Counted from the first letter of the stretch, positions 1-6,405 are shown. The stretch: DNA of 6,580 bases from Bacillota bacterium (GCA_017523605.1 JAFWVZ010000184.1:1-6580), one strand, 5' to 3'. Translations and numbers: made by a program. The notes: a model not told the origin generated them from the sequence alone.

Positions 1-2109
1 GCTCCGATATACATACTCCACGGTCTGATGTACGGATTCATATTCTCGTTCATCACCAAGCTGTTCCCCAAAAAAGCATCGCTTACAATTTCAAAGATAT
101 GGGCGTTCATAATGTCCCTGCTGTTCGGTGTGGAATTCATTGCCAAAAACATACTGCAGGACTTCTATCCTGCGTCCATGCTTAAGACAGCCGCCGGCAA
201 CCACCTTTCGGACTACATAGGCGCCATAGTCATAATGATAGGCAAGAAGATCCACGTGCTGATACTGTTCTTCCTGCCCGTCATCCTGGCGTTCATATTC
301 TTAAGGAAACCGCTCAAGAGCAAGATAAAGAAGCACGGAATGCTCATATTGTCGCTCATCTGCGCCGTACTCTTCTATTTCCTGGGCAGAGCCGCCATAG
401 CGATCCCGTTCAACGGCAACCTCACACCCAAGGAACTTTACAATTCCGATACCAACTATAACGATCAGGTGGAGCAGCTCGGTCTCATCAACATGCTCCG
501 TCTGGACATAAAGCACATGATATGGCCGGTAGAGAGCGAGATCGACGTGCCCGACGATCCGACGCCGGTAGAACCGGAGCCCGAAGATCCCGAACAGGCC
601 AAATATAAGCCCAACAAGATCAATCTGGACTTCGCGCAGATCCAGAAGGATACTTCCAATAACAACATCAAACAGCTTGCCCAGTACTTCAGCACCGTTA
701 AACCTACGATGCAGAACGAGTACACCGGCATGTTCAAGGATTACAACATCGTATTCTTTACAGTAGAGGGTCTGTCCGGCTACGCTCTGGACCCGATGAT
801 AACTCCTACACTCTGGAAGATAACTCACGAGGGATTCGTGTTCAACAACTACTACACTGCCCTTCACTTCACAAGCACGTCCAACGGCGAATGCCAGCAC
901 CTGCTCGGTCTGTATCCGAAGAGCGGTTTCCCGATCTCCATGAGCCGCACCGGAGAGCTTAAGACCAATACCTACTTCTCGCTTGCAAGGCAGCTGAACC
1001 GTCTGGGATACAAGAGCTACGGATACCACAACAACATCAACATGTACGGACGCACCGGATCGCATCCCAACCTGGGCTACGACTGGCGCTACATACACTA
1101 CACCGACAGCTACAAGATGTATCCGGACAGCATAGACTACGAAGGATCCAAAGGATACAACCAGGGCAAGCTGCGCTGGATGCAGAGAGACTCCTTCATG
1201 GTCGCTCATACCGTTACCGACTATCTGAGCAGCGATAAGCCCTTCAACGTCTACTATCTGACCGTATCCGGACATACACCGTATACCTACACCAGCTGGG
1301 CGTGGGGAAAGAGCGGCTCCAACTGGATAGAGGACGACAGAGTCAAGTCCATGACTTACACCGAAAAGACCAAGGCCTACGAGATGGCGGCCATGGAAGT
1401 AGACAAAGCCGTTGAGATCCTTATAGAAAAGCTTCAGGAAGCAGGCAAGCTGGAAAAGACCCTTATCGTGCTCTCCCCGGACCACGTTCCGTATGCGGAC
1501 ATCGATGCAATAGAAGAGCTCGCCGGCAAGAAGTTCGGTTCGTCTTCGGACTTCGAAGCCATCAACGAAAGGAACATAGACTTCGAGGTATATCACAGCT
1601 GCCTGGCCATCTGGAACCCGAACATAGAGACCAAACAGATCGACAAGGTCTGCTGTCAGGTAGACATACTGCCGACAGTATCCAACCTTCTGGGCCTGGA
1701 ATACGACTCCAGAATGCTGGGCGGTACGGACATACTTTCCACTTCCGAAGGTCTGGTGGTATTCGCTTCCAAGAGCTGGAGATCCGACAAGGGATTCTAC
1801 AGCAGCTTTACGAAGAAGTTTACGCCCAACCCCGGAGTCAACATGTCGCAGAGCGCGCTTGATACTTACGTAAAATACATGGACAGCGTTGCGAACAACA
1901 GGCTTAAGATCACTAACATGATCATCGAAAGCAACTTCTACAATTTCGCGCTTGGGTCCAATAAATACATAAGAGAAGAGTCCGAGACGCAGTACGAGCT
2001 TACCAAGGAGCAGCTTGAAAAGCTCTATGAGTATAATGCCGAAAAGGCAGTGATCCGGGAGTACAAGGATCCCAGGACCTTCGAGAAAAAGGAAACAAGA
2101 CCTTTCTGA
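1..2109 (+). CDS. LTA synthase family phosphoglycerol transferase (sulfatase fold), 5' partial
   Basis: Membrane-anchored enzyme of the lipoteichoic acid synthase (LtaS) / alkaline-phosphatase superfamily. Known members move glycerol phosphate from phosphatidylglycerol onto a surface polymer outside the membrane. The frame is open to the window edge, so the true start lies upstream; residues here are counted from the first internal Met (base 28). Hydrophobic segments lie at about 1-13, 22-43, 63-92 and 105-126. A Pro/Glu/Asp-rich linker (about 171-190) leads to the extracellular catalytic domain (about 238-580). Catalytic landmarks match LtaS: Glu247 in FFTVEGLSG (metal ligand), Thr284 in TSTSNGE (nucleophile), His416 in LTVSGHTPYT, and Asp485-His486 in LSPDHVPY. 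Length is close to the roughly 650 residues of LtaS. Family assignment is firm; whether it makes LTA or another glycerol-phosphate polymer cannot be told. It ends in TGA just before a strong terminator. Confidence 0.93.
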   Translation, partial: APIYILHGLMYGFIFSFITKLFPKKASLTISKIWAFIMSLLFGVEFIAKNILQDFYPASMLKTAAGNHLSDYIGAIVIMIGKKIHVLILFFLPVILAFIFLRKPLKSKIKKHGMLILSLICAVLFYFLGRAAIAIPFNGNLTPKELYNSDTNYNDQVEQLGLINMLRLDIKHMIWPVESEIDVPDDPTPVEPEPEDPEQAKYKPNKINLDFAQIQKDTSNNNIKQLAQYFSTVKPTMQNEYTGMFKDYNIVFFTVEGLSGYALDPMITPTLWKITHEGFVFNNYYTALHFTSTSNGECQHLLGLYPKSGFPISMSRTGELKTNTYFSLARQLNRLGYKSYGYHNNINMYGRTGSHPNLGYDWRYIHYTDSYKMYPDSIDYEGSKGYNQGKLRWMQRDSFMVAHTVTDYLSSDKPFNVYYLTVSGHTPYTYTSWAWGKSGSNWIEDDRVKSMTYTEKTKAYEMAAMEVDKAVEILIEKLQEAGKLEKTLIVLSPDHVPYADIDAIEELAGKKFGSSSDFEAINERNIDFEVYHSCLAIWNPNIETKQIDKVCCQVDILPTVSNLLGLEYDSRMLGGTDILSTSEGLVVFASKSWRSDKGFYSSFTKKFTPNPGVNMSQSALDTYVKYMDSVANNRLKITNMIIESNFYNFALGSNKYIREESETQYELTKEQLEKLYEYNAEKAVIREYKDPRTFEKKETRPF

Positions 2110-2117
2110 TGACAGAT

Positions 2118-2150
2118 GGGACGGCCCCTATGGACCGTCCCCTTTTTTCT
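2118..2150 (+). terminator. Rho-independent terminator after the LTA synthase family gene
   Basis: A 7-bp perfect stem (GGGACGG at 2118-2124 with CCGTCCC at 2135-2141) encloses a 10-base loop. It is followed by six T residues at 2143-2148. It begins 9 bases after the stop codon and points rightward, so it should separate this gene from the channel gene downstream. Confidence 0.88.
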
Positions 2151-2235
2151 TAGAGAAACATAACACTGCCGCTAAGATCTTAATTCAAAACTTATCTGAC
2201 CGCTTATCACCTGTCGCAAGAAAGTAGGTACACAG

Positions 2236-4056
2236 ATGAAAGAGAGATCCCTTAAAAAGAGATTCCGCTACTGGCTGGACCGCCGGATGGCCAACGGCAC
2301 CTCGGGCATGGTAAAACTGCTTGTAACTACCGTGCTTGGCTCCGTGCTCATCGTTTCCCTGCTTGTGCTGGCCTTCGGGCTCCACAAGGACGGAAAGAGC
2401 TTCCTGGCCATTTTCTGGGACAACTTCAGGTCCGCAATGTCCTCCTCCTTCCCCTCCTCCGAATCCGGAGGCATACTGTACATCATCCTGTACACCTTCC
2501 TGGGTCTGATAGGAATGATATTCACAGGCATGCTTATAGGTATCTTCAGCGGAGGCATCCGGGGAAAACTGATAGCTCTTCAGAAGGACAATCCTCAGAT
2601 CGTGGAACACGGACACACGGTGATCCTTGGATTCAGATACGGGGAATACGCCCTGCTTGAACAGCTTATAAAGGCCTCCGGACGCAGAAGACGCACCATA
2701 GTCGTTGCAGAAAAACTGGAACGAACGGACATGGAGGACGCAGTCAGGCAGAACATTAAGGTCCCTAAAAACGTCAGGCTGACCTTCATAAAGGCAGATA
2801 TCACCAATCCAAACTCCCTGGAATGCTGCGCCATTCAGAACGCGGATAACCTAATAATCCACGTACCGGACAGAGGTCTTGCCGTTAAAGCGCTTCTGGC
2901 AGTATCCGCGGACCTCAGAGGATCTGAAAGCTGGCCGAAGACTGTAGTTTCCTTCGAATCCGAAAGATCCATGCTTCCCACGAACATGCTGGAAGAAAAC
3001 CACATAGAAACGCTCCATACAGCCAATGTAGTTGCCAGGACCATAGCACGCGCAGCTACCCAGACCGGCGTGTTTGAAGCATTCATGGAGATCATCAATT
3101 TCAACGGCTTCGAGTTCTATTTCCATGCGATCCCCAAGGCAGAAGGCCTTACCTTCGGGCAGGTATACCTAAGCGCTTACAACGGCACTGTAGCAGGGAT
3201 CTACCGCGGAGGAAGAGTGATCCTGGATCCGGAACCCTCCACTGTTCTGGAAAAGACAGATCTGTTCATAGTATTCGAAGAAGAGCAATGGAACATAGAA
3301 CTGGACGACCCGCAGAACGTAGAGATGCCTAAAAAATCAGTCCGCCCTGCTCCGCCTGAGATACCGGAGATAGTCATCATAGGTTTCAGCAACGAGCTGT
3401 TGACGATAATAAACGAGCTTCCGGATAACATTAATAAGATAACTCTTGCCGGAATAACTGCTGACCAGCGCAACGCAAGCCTTCCGGACAGCAGTGAGTT
3501 CTCATCCGAAATAGAGGGCGACTACAGAAGTCTGGACAGCGAGCGCGTAATGTACGACGTAGTAAAGGATGCGCCGCACATAATAGTACTAAGCGACAGA
3601 AAGAAGTCCCCGGAAGACGCGGATACGGATGTAATAATGCGCATCATGAAGCTAAGGGACATAAAGAAAAAGTACGGTCTGGGATTTACCATAACCGCCG
3701 AGATACGCTGCGAGAACAACAGAAAACTGCTTAATTACGAGACAGGCGATGACTTCATAGTAGCAACGGACATGTCCTCCATGATACTGGCGCAGATATG
3801 CGAAGAACCAAGGCGCAACGCTTTGTTTGCGGAATTCCTGGACGAAGAAGGTTCCGAGATCTATCTTAAGACTCCTGAGCAGCTTGGTATAGAGACCGAG
3901 GGCCTTACGAATCTTGAACTTAAGACCAGACTCTACGCGATGGGTTACATACTTCTGGGATTTAAAACTTCAGAAGATCCGTTCATTCCCTACGTAAAGG
4001 ACGGTCCCGCAGATCTTAAGCCCGGAGACGGACTTGTAGTTATCGGCGAGGAATAA
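2236..4056 (+). CDS. CASTOR/POLLUX-like ion channel with two RCK (TrkA-N-like) domains
   Basis: Probable cation channel of the inner membrane with cytoplasmic regulatory domains, 606 residues. A basic N-terminus is followed by TM1 (about 26-49), a pore-loop-like segment (about 55-79) and TM2 (about 80-104). The soluble part starts with the HTVILGFRYGEY Rossmann-like strand at 127-138, which resembles the ILGW region of plant CASTOR/POLLUX proteins. An RCK C-lobe-like part lies near 283-350 and ends in LFIVFEEE. A second Rossmann-like unit (379-515) starts at IVIIGFSNELL, with its own C-terminal lobe (about 530-606) ending DGLVVIGEE. No canonical potassium filter (TVGYG) is present; the pore segment reads SSFPSSESGG. 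Ion selectivity and ligand are therefore unknown. The start has only a weak AGGT ribosome site 6 bases upstream, but an in-frame stop at 2197 leaves no earlier ATG. It is transcribed apart from the preceding gene and converges on the TPR gene. Confidence 0.82.
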   Translation: MKERSLKKRFRYWLDRRMANGTSGMVKLLVTTVLGSVLIVSLLVLAFGLHKDGKSFLAIFWDNFRSAMSSSFPSSESGGILYIILYTFLGLIGMIFTGMLIGIFSGGIRGKLIALQKDNPQIVEHGHTVILGFRYGEYALLEQLIKASGRRRRTIVVAEKLERTDMEDAVRQNIKVPKNVRLTFIKADITNPNSLECCAIQNADNLIIHVPDRGLAVKALLAVSADLRGSESWPKTVVSFESERSMLPTNMLEENHIETLHTANVVARTIARAATQTGVFEAFMEIINFNGFEFYFHAIPKAEGLTFGQVYLSAYNGTVAGIYRGGRVILDPEPSTVLEKTDLFIVFEEEQWNIELDDPQNVEMPKKSVRPAPPEIPEIVIIGFSNELLTIINELPDNINKITLAGITADQRNASLPDSSEFSSEIEGDYRSLDSERVMYDVVKDAPHIIVLSDRKKSPEDADTDVIMRIMKLRDIKKKYGLGFTITAEIRCENNRKLLNYETGDDFIVATDMSSMILAQICEEPRRNALFAEFLDEEGSEIYLKTPEQLGIETEGLTNLELKTRLYAMGYILLGFKTSEDPFIPYVKDGPADLKPGDGLVVIGEE

Positions 4057-4094
4057 TCGGGCTGCACGCCTGAAAGTATCAAAAGAAATAATAA

Positions 4095-4126
4095 AGAACG
4101 GAGCCCCTTGTACAGGACTCCGTTTT
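4095..4126. terminator. Probable bidirectional terminator between convergent genes
   Basis: The core stem is ACGGAG at 4098-4103 with CTCCGT at 4118-4123. It continues as C4105-C4106 with G4115-G4116 across one C-A mismatch on the plus strand. In the minus-strand RNA that mismatch becomes a G-U pair, giving nine continuous pairs. TTTTATTT follows on the plus side and TTCTTTATTATTTC on the minus side. It can therefore end both the channel transcript and the mscS-TPR transcript, and fits the minus direction slightly better. Confidence 0.8.
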
Positions 4127-4166
4127 ATTTACATAATAATGATTATGGCAAAAGGCTGAATATTGT

Positions 4167-4991
4167 TTATCTGTTATATATCGCCTTTGCCCTGTCAGCC
4201 AGATCCTCTGCAGCTTCAAAGAAGCCGTAGTACTGTAACACCGGGGCGCATTTTTCGCAGTAGAACGCATAATTACCGTCGTGAGGAAGCTCCGGACTGT
4301 TAAGAAGATCTATTGCTTTTTCGCAGCATTCGATGACGCGCTCCTCTGCTTCTTCCTCTCCTAGATACGAAGAACAGATGTCTGCCATGTTGAGCCAGGA
4401 AACAGCCTGCTCGCCTTCGGTGTCCTTAATCTGGACCAGTATTCCAAGCGCTTTCTTCTGATGTTCGAGCGCCTGTTCGCTGTACCCGAGGTCGCAGAGC
4501 GTTACAGACATGTTGTTATACAGACCGGCAAGACGGAAATCAGTCTTCGGCAGTTCCTTTTCGTAAATGCGGGCTGCTTCCGAAAACAGTTCCAGCGACT
4601 TTTCAGCCATGCCGAAAGCCTTGTATACAGTAGCGGCGTTTACAAGGGCAGTACCGTGAGTAACGCTGTCCTTCATGTCCATACGGTCTATCAGATGCAT
4701 GCAGAGCTCCGCGTTTTCAAAGGCTTTTTCTTTGTTGCCGGTCTTGCGGAAAACTCCCATGAGCTCGTTGCGTACGGCAAACTCGCCCCTTAGATCGTTT
4801 CCTGCCCTTGCCTCTTCTATCCAGTAATCTGCAAGGCGAACAGCCGCAGCGTAATCACTGCGGCTGTAACATTCGTCGAGCTTTTCCAGGACCCTGCCTG
4901 CCGGAATGGCGCGCACTGCCGGCTCGTCTTTCCACTGCGAGAAATCGAACGGACAGACTGGTTCCTGATAATCGTTCTTATCCAAAGACAT
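4167..4991 (-). CDS. Tetratricopeptide repeat (TPR) protein
   Basis: Soluble 274-residue helical repeat protein with no signal peptide or membrane segment, so probably cytoplasmic. After a divergent N-terminus of about 34 residues, helix pairs repeat with TPR-like spacing at about 35-68, 71-104, 112-146, 154-187, 196-230 and 240-274. The clearest units are TALVNAATVYKAFGMAEKSL (114-133) and the one starting at LAGLYNNMSVTLCDLGYSEQ (154-173), with the small and aromatic residues and turn Gly of the family. Spacing near 40 residues recalls TPR_10/TPR_12-type repeats. No enzymatic domain is attached, so a protein-binding scaffold is the likely role and the partner is unknown. Its ATG lies 3 bases beyond the mscS stop with only a poor ribosome site (GTAGAAAAG), so translation is probably coupled to mscS. 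Cysteines are fairly frequent (such as CEKC at 245-248), but no metal-binding motif is convincing. Confidence 0.85.
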   Translation of the reverse strand: MSLDKNDYQEPVCPFDFSQWKDEPAVRAIPAGRVLEKLDECYSRSDYAAAVRLADYWIEEARAGNDLRGEFAVRNELMGVFRKTGNKEKAFENAELCMHLIDRMDMKDSVTHGTALVNAATVYKAFGMAEKSLELFSEAARIYEKELPKTDFRLAGLYNNMSVTLCDLGYSEQALEHQKKALGILVQIKDTEGEQAVSWLNMADICSSYLGEEEAEERVIECCEKAIDLLNSPELPHDGNYAFYCEKCAPVLQYYGFFEAAEDLADRAKAIYNR

Positions 4992-4994
4992 GTA

Positions 4995-5792
4995 TTACTT
5001 TTCTACAGTTACGTCCAGACGTCTGGAAGGTACTGCTATGCCGTTTGCAGCAAGAGTATCCTTGATCCTGTCCTGAAGGTCGAACTTGACTCCCCAGTAG
5101 TCAGCGGCATTGCAGTATACACGGAACGCGAACACGACCGCGTTGTCCTGGTACTTGTCCACGGCAACGAACGGAGCCGGGTCCTTGAAGACTCTCTCAT
5201 CCTCTGCAGCCATTGCGGCGATGACTTCCTTAGCCTTGGCTATGTCGGACTTGTAAGCAATGCCGAAGTCCATGTCCACCCTTCTGGTGCCTTCCCTGCT
5301 GTAGTTGGAAACGCTGTTGGTGGTAAGAGCTCCGTTGGGGATGGTTACTGTCTGGTTGTCCGGAGTAAGGATGGTGGTGTAAAGAAGTCCGACTTCCTGA
5401 ACAGTACCGGCTTTGCCTGCAACTTCTATGAAGTCCCCTTTGCCGAAGTTCTTGGAAGTAATTACCAGTATTCCGCCGGCAATGTTGCCGAGGCTGTCCT
5501 TAAGAGCAAGAGCTATGGCAACGCCGCAGGTGGCAAGCACCGTGATAAGCGAGCTGATGTCGAATCCGATCGCAGACAGCGTAATGAGTATGGTAACGAC
5601 CCAGAGTGCCGCCTTAACGAGCGAGATTATGAACTTGCTTACGATGTCTTCTACCTTAAACTTTTCCAGAAGCTTCTTAAGAGCAGCTGTAACTGCCTTC
5701 ATGATGATGTAAGCAATGATGAAGTAAACGAGCGCCGAGCATACGATGGAAAGCACTCTCATGAAACCGGTAGAACCTAAATTGATTATCAT
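4995..5792 (-). CDS. mscS: Small-conductance mechanosensitive channel, MscS family
   Basis: Inner-membrane channel, 265 residues (E. coli MscS has 286), that opens under membrane tension and releases solutes on hypo-osmotic shock. TM1 lies at about 12-34 and TM2 at about 55-77. The pore-lining TM3 (about 81-113) has the Gly/Ala-rich helix ATCGVAIALALKDSLGNIAG and ends in FGKGDFIEV, the standard MscS junction. The beta domain includes VQEVGLLYTTILTPDNQTVT and the family motif IPNG (151-154). An alpha/beta C-terminal domain ends in GIAVPSRRLDV, matching the GIPFPYP-type end of MscS. The start is fixed by an AAGGAGG ribosome site at 5799-5805, 6 bases from the ATG. It is the first gene of a leftward operon with the TPR gene. 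Domain architecture is minimal MscS, with no extra N-terminal helices or fused ligand-binding domain. Confidence 0.95.
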   Translation of the reverse strand: MIINLGSTGFMRVLSIVCSALVYFIIAYIIMKAVTAALKKLLEKFKVEDIVSKFIISLVKAALWVVTILITLSAIGFDISSLITVLATCGVAIALALKDSLGNIAGGILVITSKNFGKGDFIEVAGKAGTVQEVGLLYTTILTPDNQTVTIPNGALTTNSVSNYSREGTRRVDMDFGIAYKSDIAKAKEVIAAMAAEDERVFKDPAPFVAVDKYQDNAVVFAFRVYCNAADYWGVKFDLQDRIKDTLAANGIAVPSRRLDVTVEK

Positions 5793-5798
5793 TTTGTT

Positions 5799-5805
5799 CC
5801 TCCTT
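5799..5805 (-). promoter_or_regulatory. Ribosome binding site of mscS
   Basis: AAGGAGG on the minus strand, a full anti-Shine-Dalgarno match, ends 6 bases before the ATG and fixes the start of mscS at 5792. Confidence 0.9.
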
Positions 5806-5829
5806 AAACATATTTCTTTTGACTCATTT

Positions 5830-5838
5830 ATTTTATCA
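5830..5838 (-). promoter_or_regulatory. Possible extended -10 promoter of the mscS-TPR operon
   Basis: The minus strand reads TGATAAAAT, an extended -10 (TGn plus TAAAAT). It would start transcription about 30 bases upstream of the mscS ATG. No good -35 hexamer lies at 16-18 bp, which is acceptable for an extended -10 promoter but weakens the call. Confidence 0.42.
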
Positions 5839-5891
5839 CAACGCTTTCCTTAGTAGTACACAAACTCAAGCATTATTGTAGAATTCTTTTC

Positions 5892-5920
5892 TTGCATTTA
5901 TCCACGGCAGCGGTTATAAT
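5892..5920 (+). promoter_or_regulatory. Sigma-A-type promoter of tRNA-Ala
   Basis: A TTGCAT -35 (5892-5897) and a perfect TATAAT -10 (5915-5920) are separated by exactly 17 bp. Transcription would begin about 6 bases before the tRNA 5' end, so the 5' leader is very short. Confidence 0.85.
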
Positions 5921-5932
5921 ACCTTTTGTTGC

Positions 5933-6008
5933 GGGGCATTAGCGCAGCTGGGAGCGCGTTTGACTGGCAGTCAAGAGGTCAGGGGTTCGAGCCCCCTATG
6001 CTCCACCA
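5933..6008 (+). tRNA. tRNA-Ala, anticodon GGC
   Basis: Full cloverleaf of 76 nt with encoded CCA. The acceptor stem GGGGCAT pairs with ATGCTCC and includes G3-U70, the alanine identity pair. The D arm is GCGC/GCGC around AGCTGGGA. The anticodon arm is TTTGA/TCAAG around CTGGCAG, with anticodon GGC at 5966-5968. The T arm is AGGGG/CCCCT around TTCGAGC. The discriminator is A73. It reads GCC and GCU codons. It has its own promoter and terminator and is a single-gene unit. Its 3' end is copied twice downstream, once inverted and once direct, which is unusual and suggests use as an integration target. Confidence 0.97.
5990..6008 (+). repeat. 19-bp direct repeat, copy 1 (3' end of tRNA-Ala), att-like
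   Basis: AGCCCCCTATGCTCCACCA, the last 19 bases of the tRNA gene, recurs exactly at 6172-6190. A repeated tRNA 3' end is the usual form of an attachment-site duplication left by a tyrosine-recombinase element. Confidence 0.8.
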
Positions 6009-6046
6009 TAAACAGAAAGACCACCATCCGGTGGTCTTTCTGTTTA
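6009..6046 (+). terminator. Long perfect hairpin terminator after tRNA-Ala
   Basis: TAAACAGAAAGACCACC (6009-6025) and its exact reverse complement (6030-6046) form a 17-bp stem with an ATCC loop, starting directly after the CCA. The distal half of the right arm (TCTTTCTGTTTA) serves as the pyrimidine-rich run, because no separate T tract follows. The symmetric T-rich arm would also allow termination on the minus strand. A role in tRNA 3'-end processing or as a short palindromic repeat is also possible. Confidence 0.78.
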
Positions 6047-6061
6047 TCCGGTAGAATCAAA

Positions 6062-6082
6062 GAGTATAGGGGGCTCGAACCC
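6062..6082 (-). repeat. Inverted copy of the tRNA-Ala T arm and acceptor 3' strand
   Basis: These 21 bases are the reverse complement of tRNA positions 5983-6003 with one difference (T6065 where the tRNA complement has C). With the tRNA they form a large inverted repeat that encloses the terminator hairpin. Confidence 0.82.
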
Positions 6083-6185
6083 GAAAGGGCATCAGGGTCC
6101 GGTGGACCCTGATGGTCCGAGCACGCTAAAGCGGGCGCAGGACGGCAGACTTTGCGCAGCAAAGGATGCAAAGCCCCCTATGCTC
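6062..6185. repeat. GC-rich palindromic element with tRNA-derived terminal inverted repeats
   Basis: About 124 bp bounded by GAGTATAGGGGGCT (6062-6075) and AGCCCCCTATGCTC (6172-6185), inverted repeats matching at 13 of 14 positions; the mismatch is a G-U pair in plus-strand RNA. Inside are CCC-GAAA-GGG (6080-6089, a GNRA-type tetraloop), an 11-bp perfect hairpin with a 3-base loop (6090-6114), GTCC/GGAC (6115-6118 with 6140-6143) around CGC-TAAA-GCG (6124-6133), and CTTTGC-GCA-GCAAAG (6150-6164). Hand count gives 77 G+C of 124 (62%). No credible coding capacity is present. It could be a MITE-like or other interspersed palindromic element, a structured RNA, or rearranged tRNA debris. The structure is seen directly; the class is not known. 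Confidence 0.6.
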
Positions 6186-6190
6186 CACCA
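6172..6190 (+). repeat. 19-bp direct repeat, copy 2 (tRNA-Ala 3'-end fragment), att-like
   Basis: Identical to 5990-6008 including CCA, but with no upstream tRNA body: the bases before it (GGATGCAA) do not match the T arm, so this is not a second tRNA gene. Its first 14 bases are also the right terminal inverted repeat of the structured element. DNA becomes very AT-rich immediately after it. Confidence 0.8.
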
Positions 6191-6275
6191 ATAATATGTA
6201 TTTCTATCCATTATGAATCTATTTGAGAATAATAAACCAAAAAGAATGGAACCGATCGAGCAATACATTATTAGA

Positions 6276-6285
6276 TTGCATCATT
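6276..6285 (+). repeat. 10-bp direct repeat TTGCATCATT, copy 1
   Basis: The same 10 bases occur at 6314-6323, 38 bp apart, in the AT-rich stretch beside the att-like repeat. They could be protein binding sites; chance is possible given the skewed composition. Confidence 0.4.
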
Positions 6286-6313
6286 GTTACCACAGAATTA
6301 CAATGTGAAGTAT

Positions 6314-6323
6314 TTGCATCATT
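6314..6323 (+). repeat. 10-bp direct repeat TTGCATCATT, copy 2
   Basis: Exact second copy of 6276-6285. It lies next to the interrupted palindrome ATTGT-C-ACAAT at 6333-6343. Confidence 0.4.
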
Positions 6324-6376
6324 AAGAGTATAATTGTCACAATATAATTTTAATAGAAAAAAACACAATAACACTA

Positions 6377-6405
6377 TTGACAAGCATTATCTTCAGCGAT
6401 ATTCT
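6377..6405 (+). promoter_or_regulatory. Sigma-A-type promoter of the right-edge gene
   Basis: A perfect TTGACA -35 (6377-6382), a 17-bp spacer and TATTCT as -10 (6400-6405, four of six consensus bases). Start of transcription would fall near 6412, leaving a leader of about 34 bases before the ATG. Confidence 0.62.

Noticed and set aside
301..1596. Minus-strand 431-residue open frame inside the LTA synthase family gene
   Set aside because: It lies opposite a clear catalytic-motif-bearing gene, has no recognisable domain or ribosome site, and arises from the codon bias of the real frame.
2173..2182. Palindrome TAAGATCTTA and the nearby CTTATC repeat upstream of the channel gene
   Set aside because: Short, in AT-rich intergenic DNA, with no convincing promoter elements around them to give them a role.
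4132..4147. CATAAT/ATTATG inverted repeat downstream of the TPR gene
   Set aside because: Weak AT-only stem next to a much better terminator; probably chance.
5971..6171. Minus-strand 66-residue open frame ending in MVEHRGLEPLTS
   Set aside because: Its C-terminal end is the antisense of the tRNA-Ala gene, a well-known kind of false ORF; the rest runs through hairpins and lacks a ribosome site.
6172..6190. Second tRNA-Ala gene
   Set aside because: Only the last 19 bases match; the D, anticodon and T-arm 5' strands are missing.
5990..6190. CRISPR-like repeat-spacer pattern
   Set aside because: There are only two direct copies, both explained by the tRNA 3' end, and no regular spacers or cas genes.
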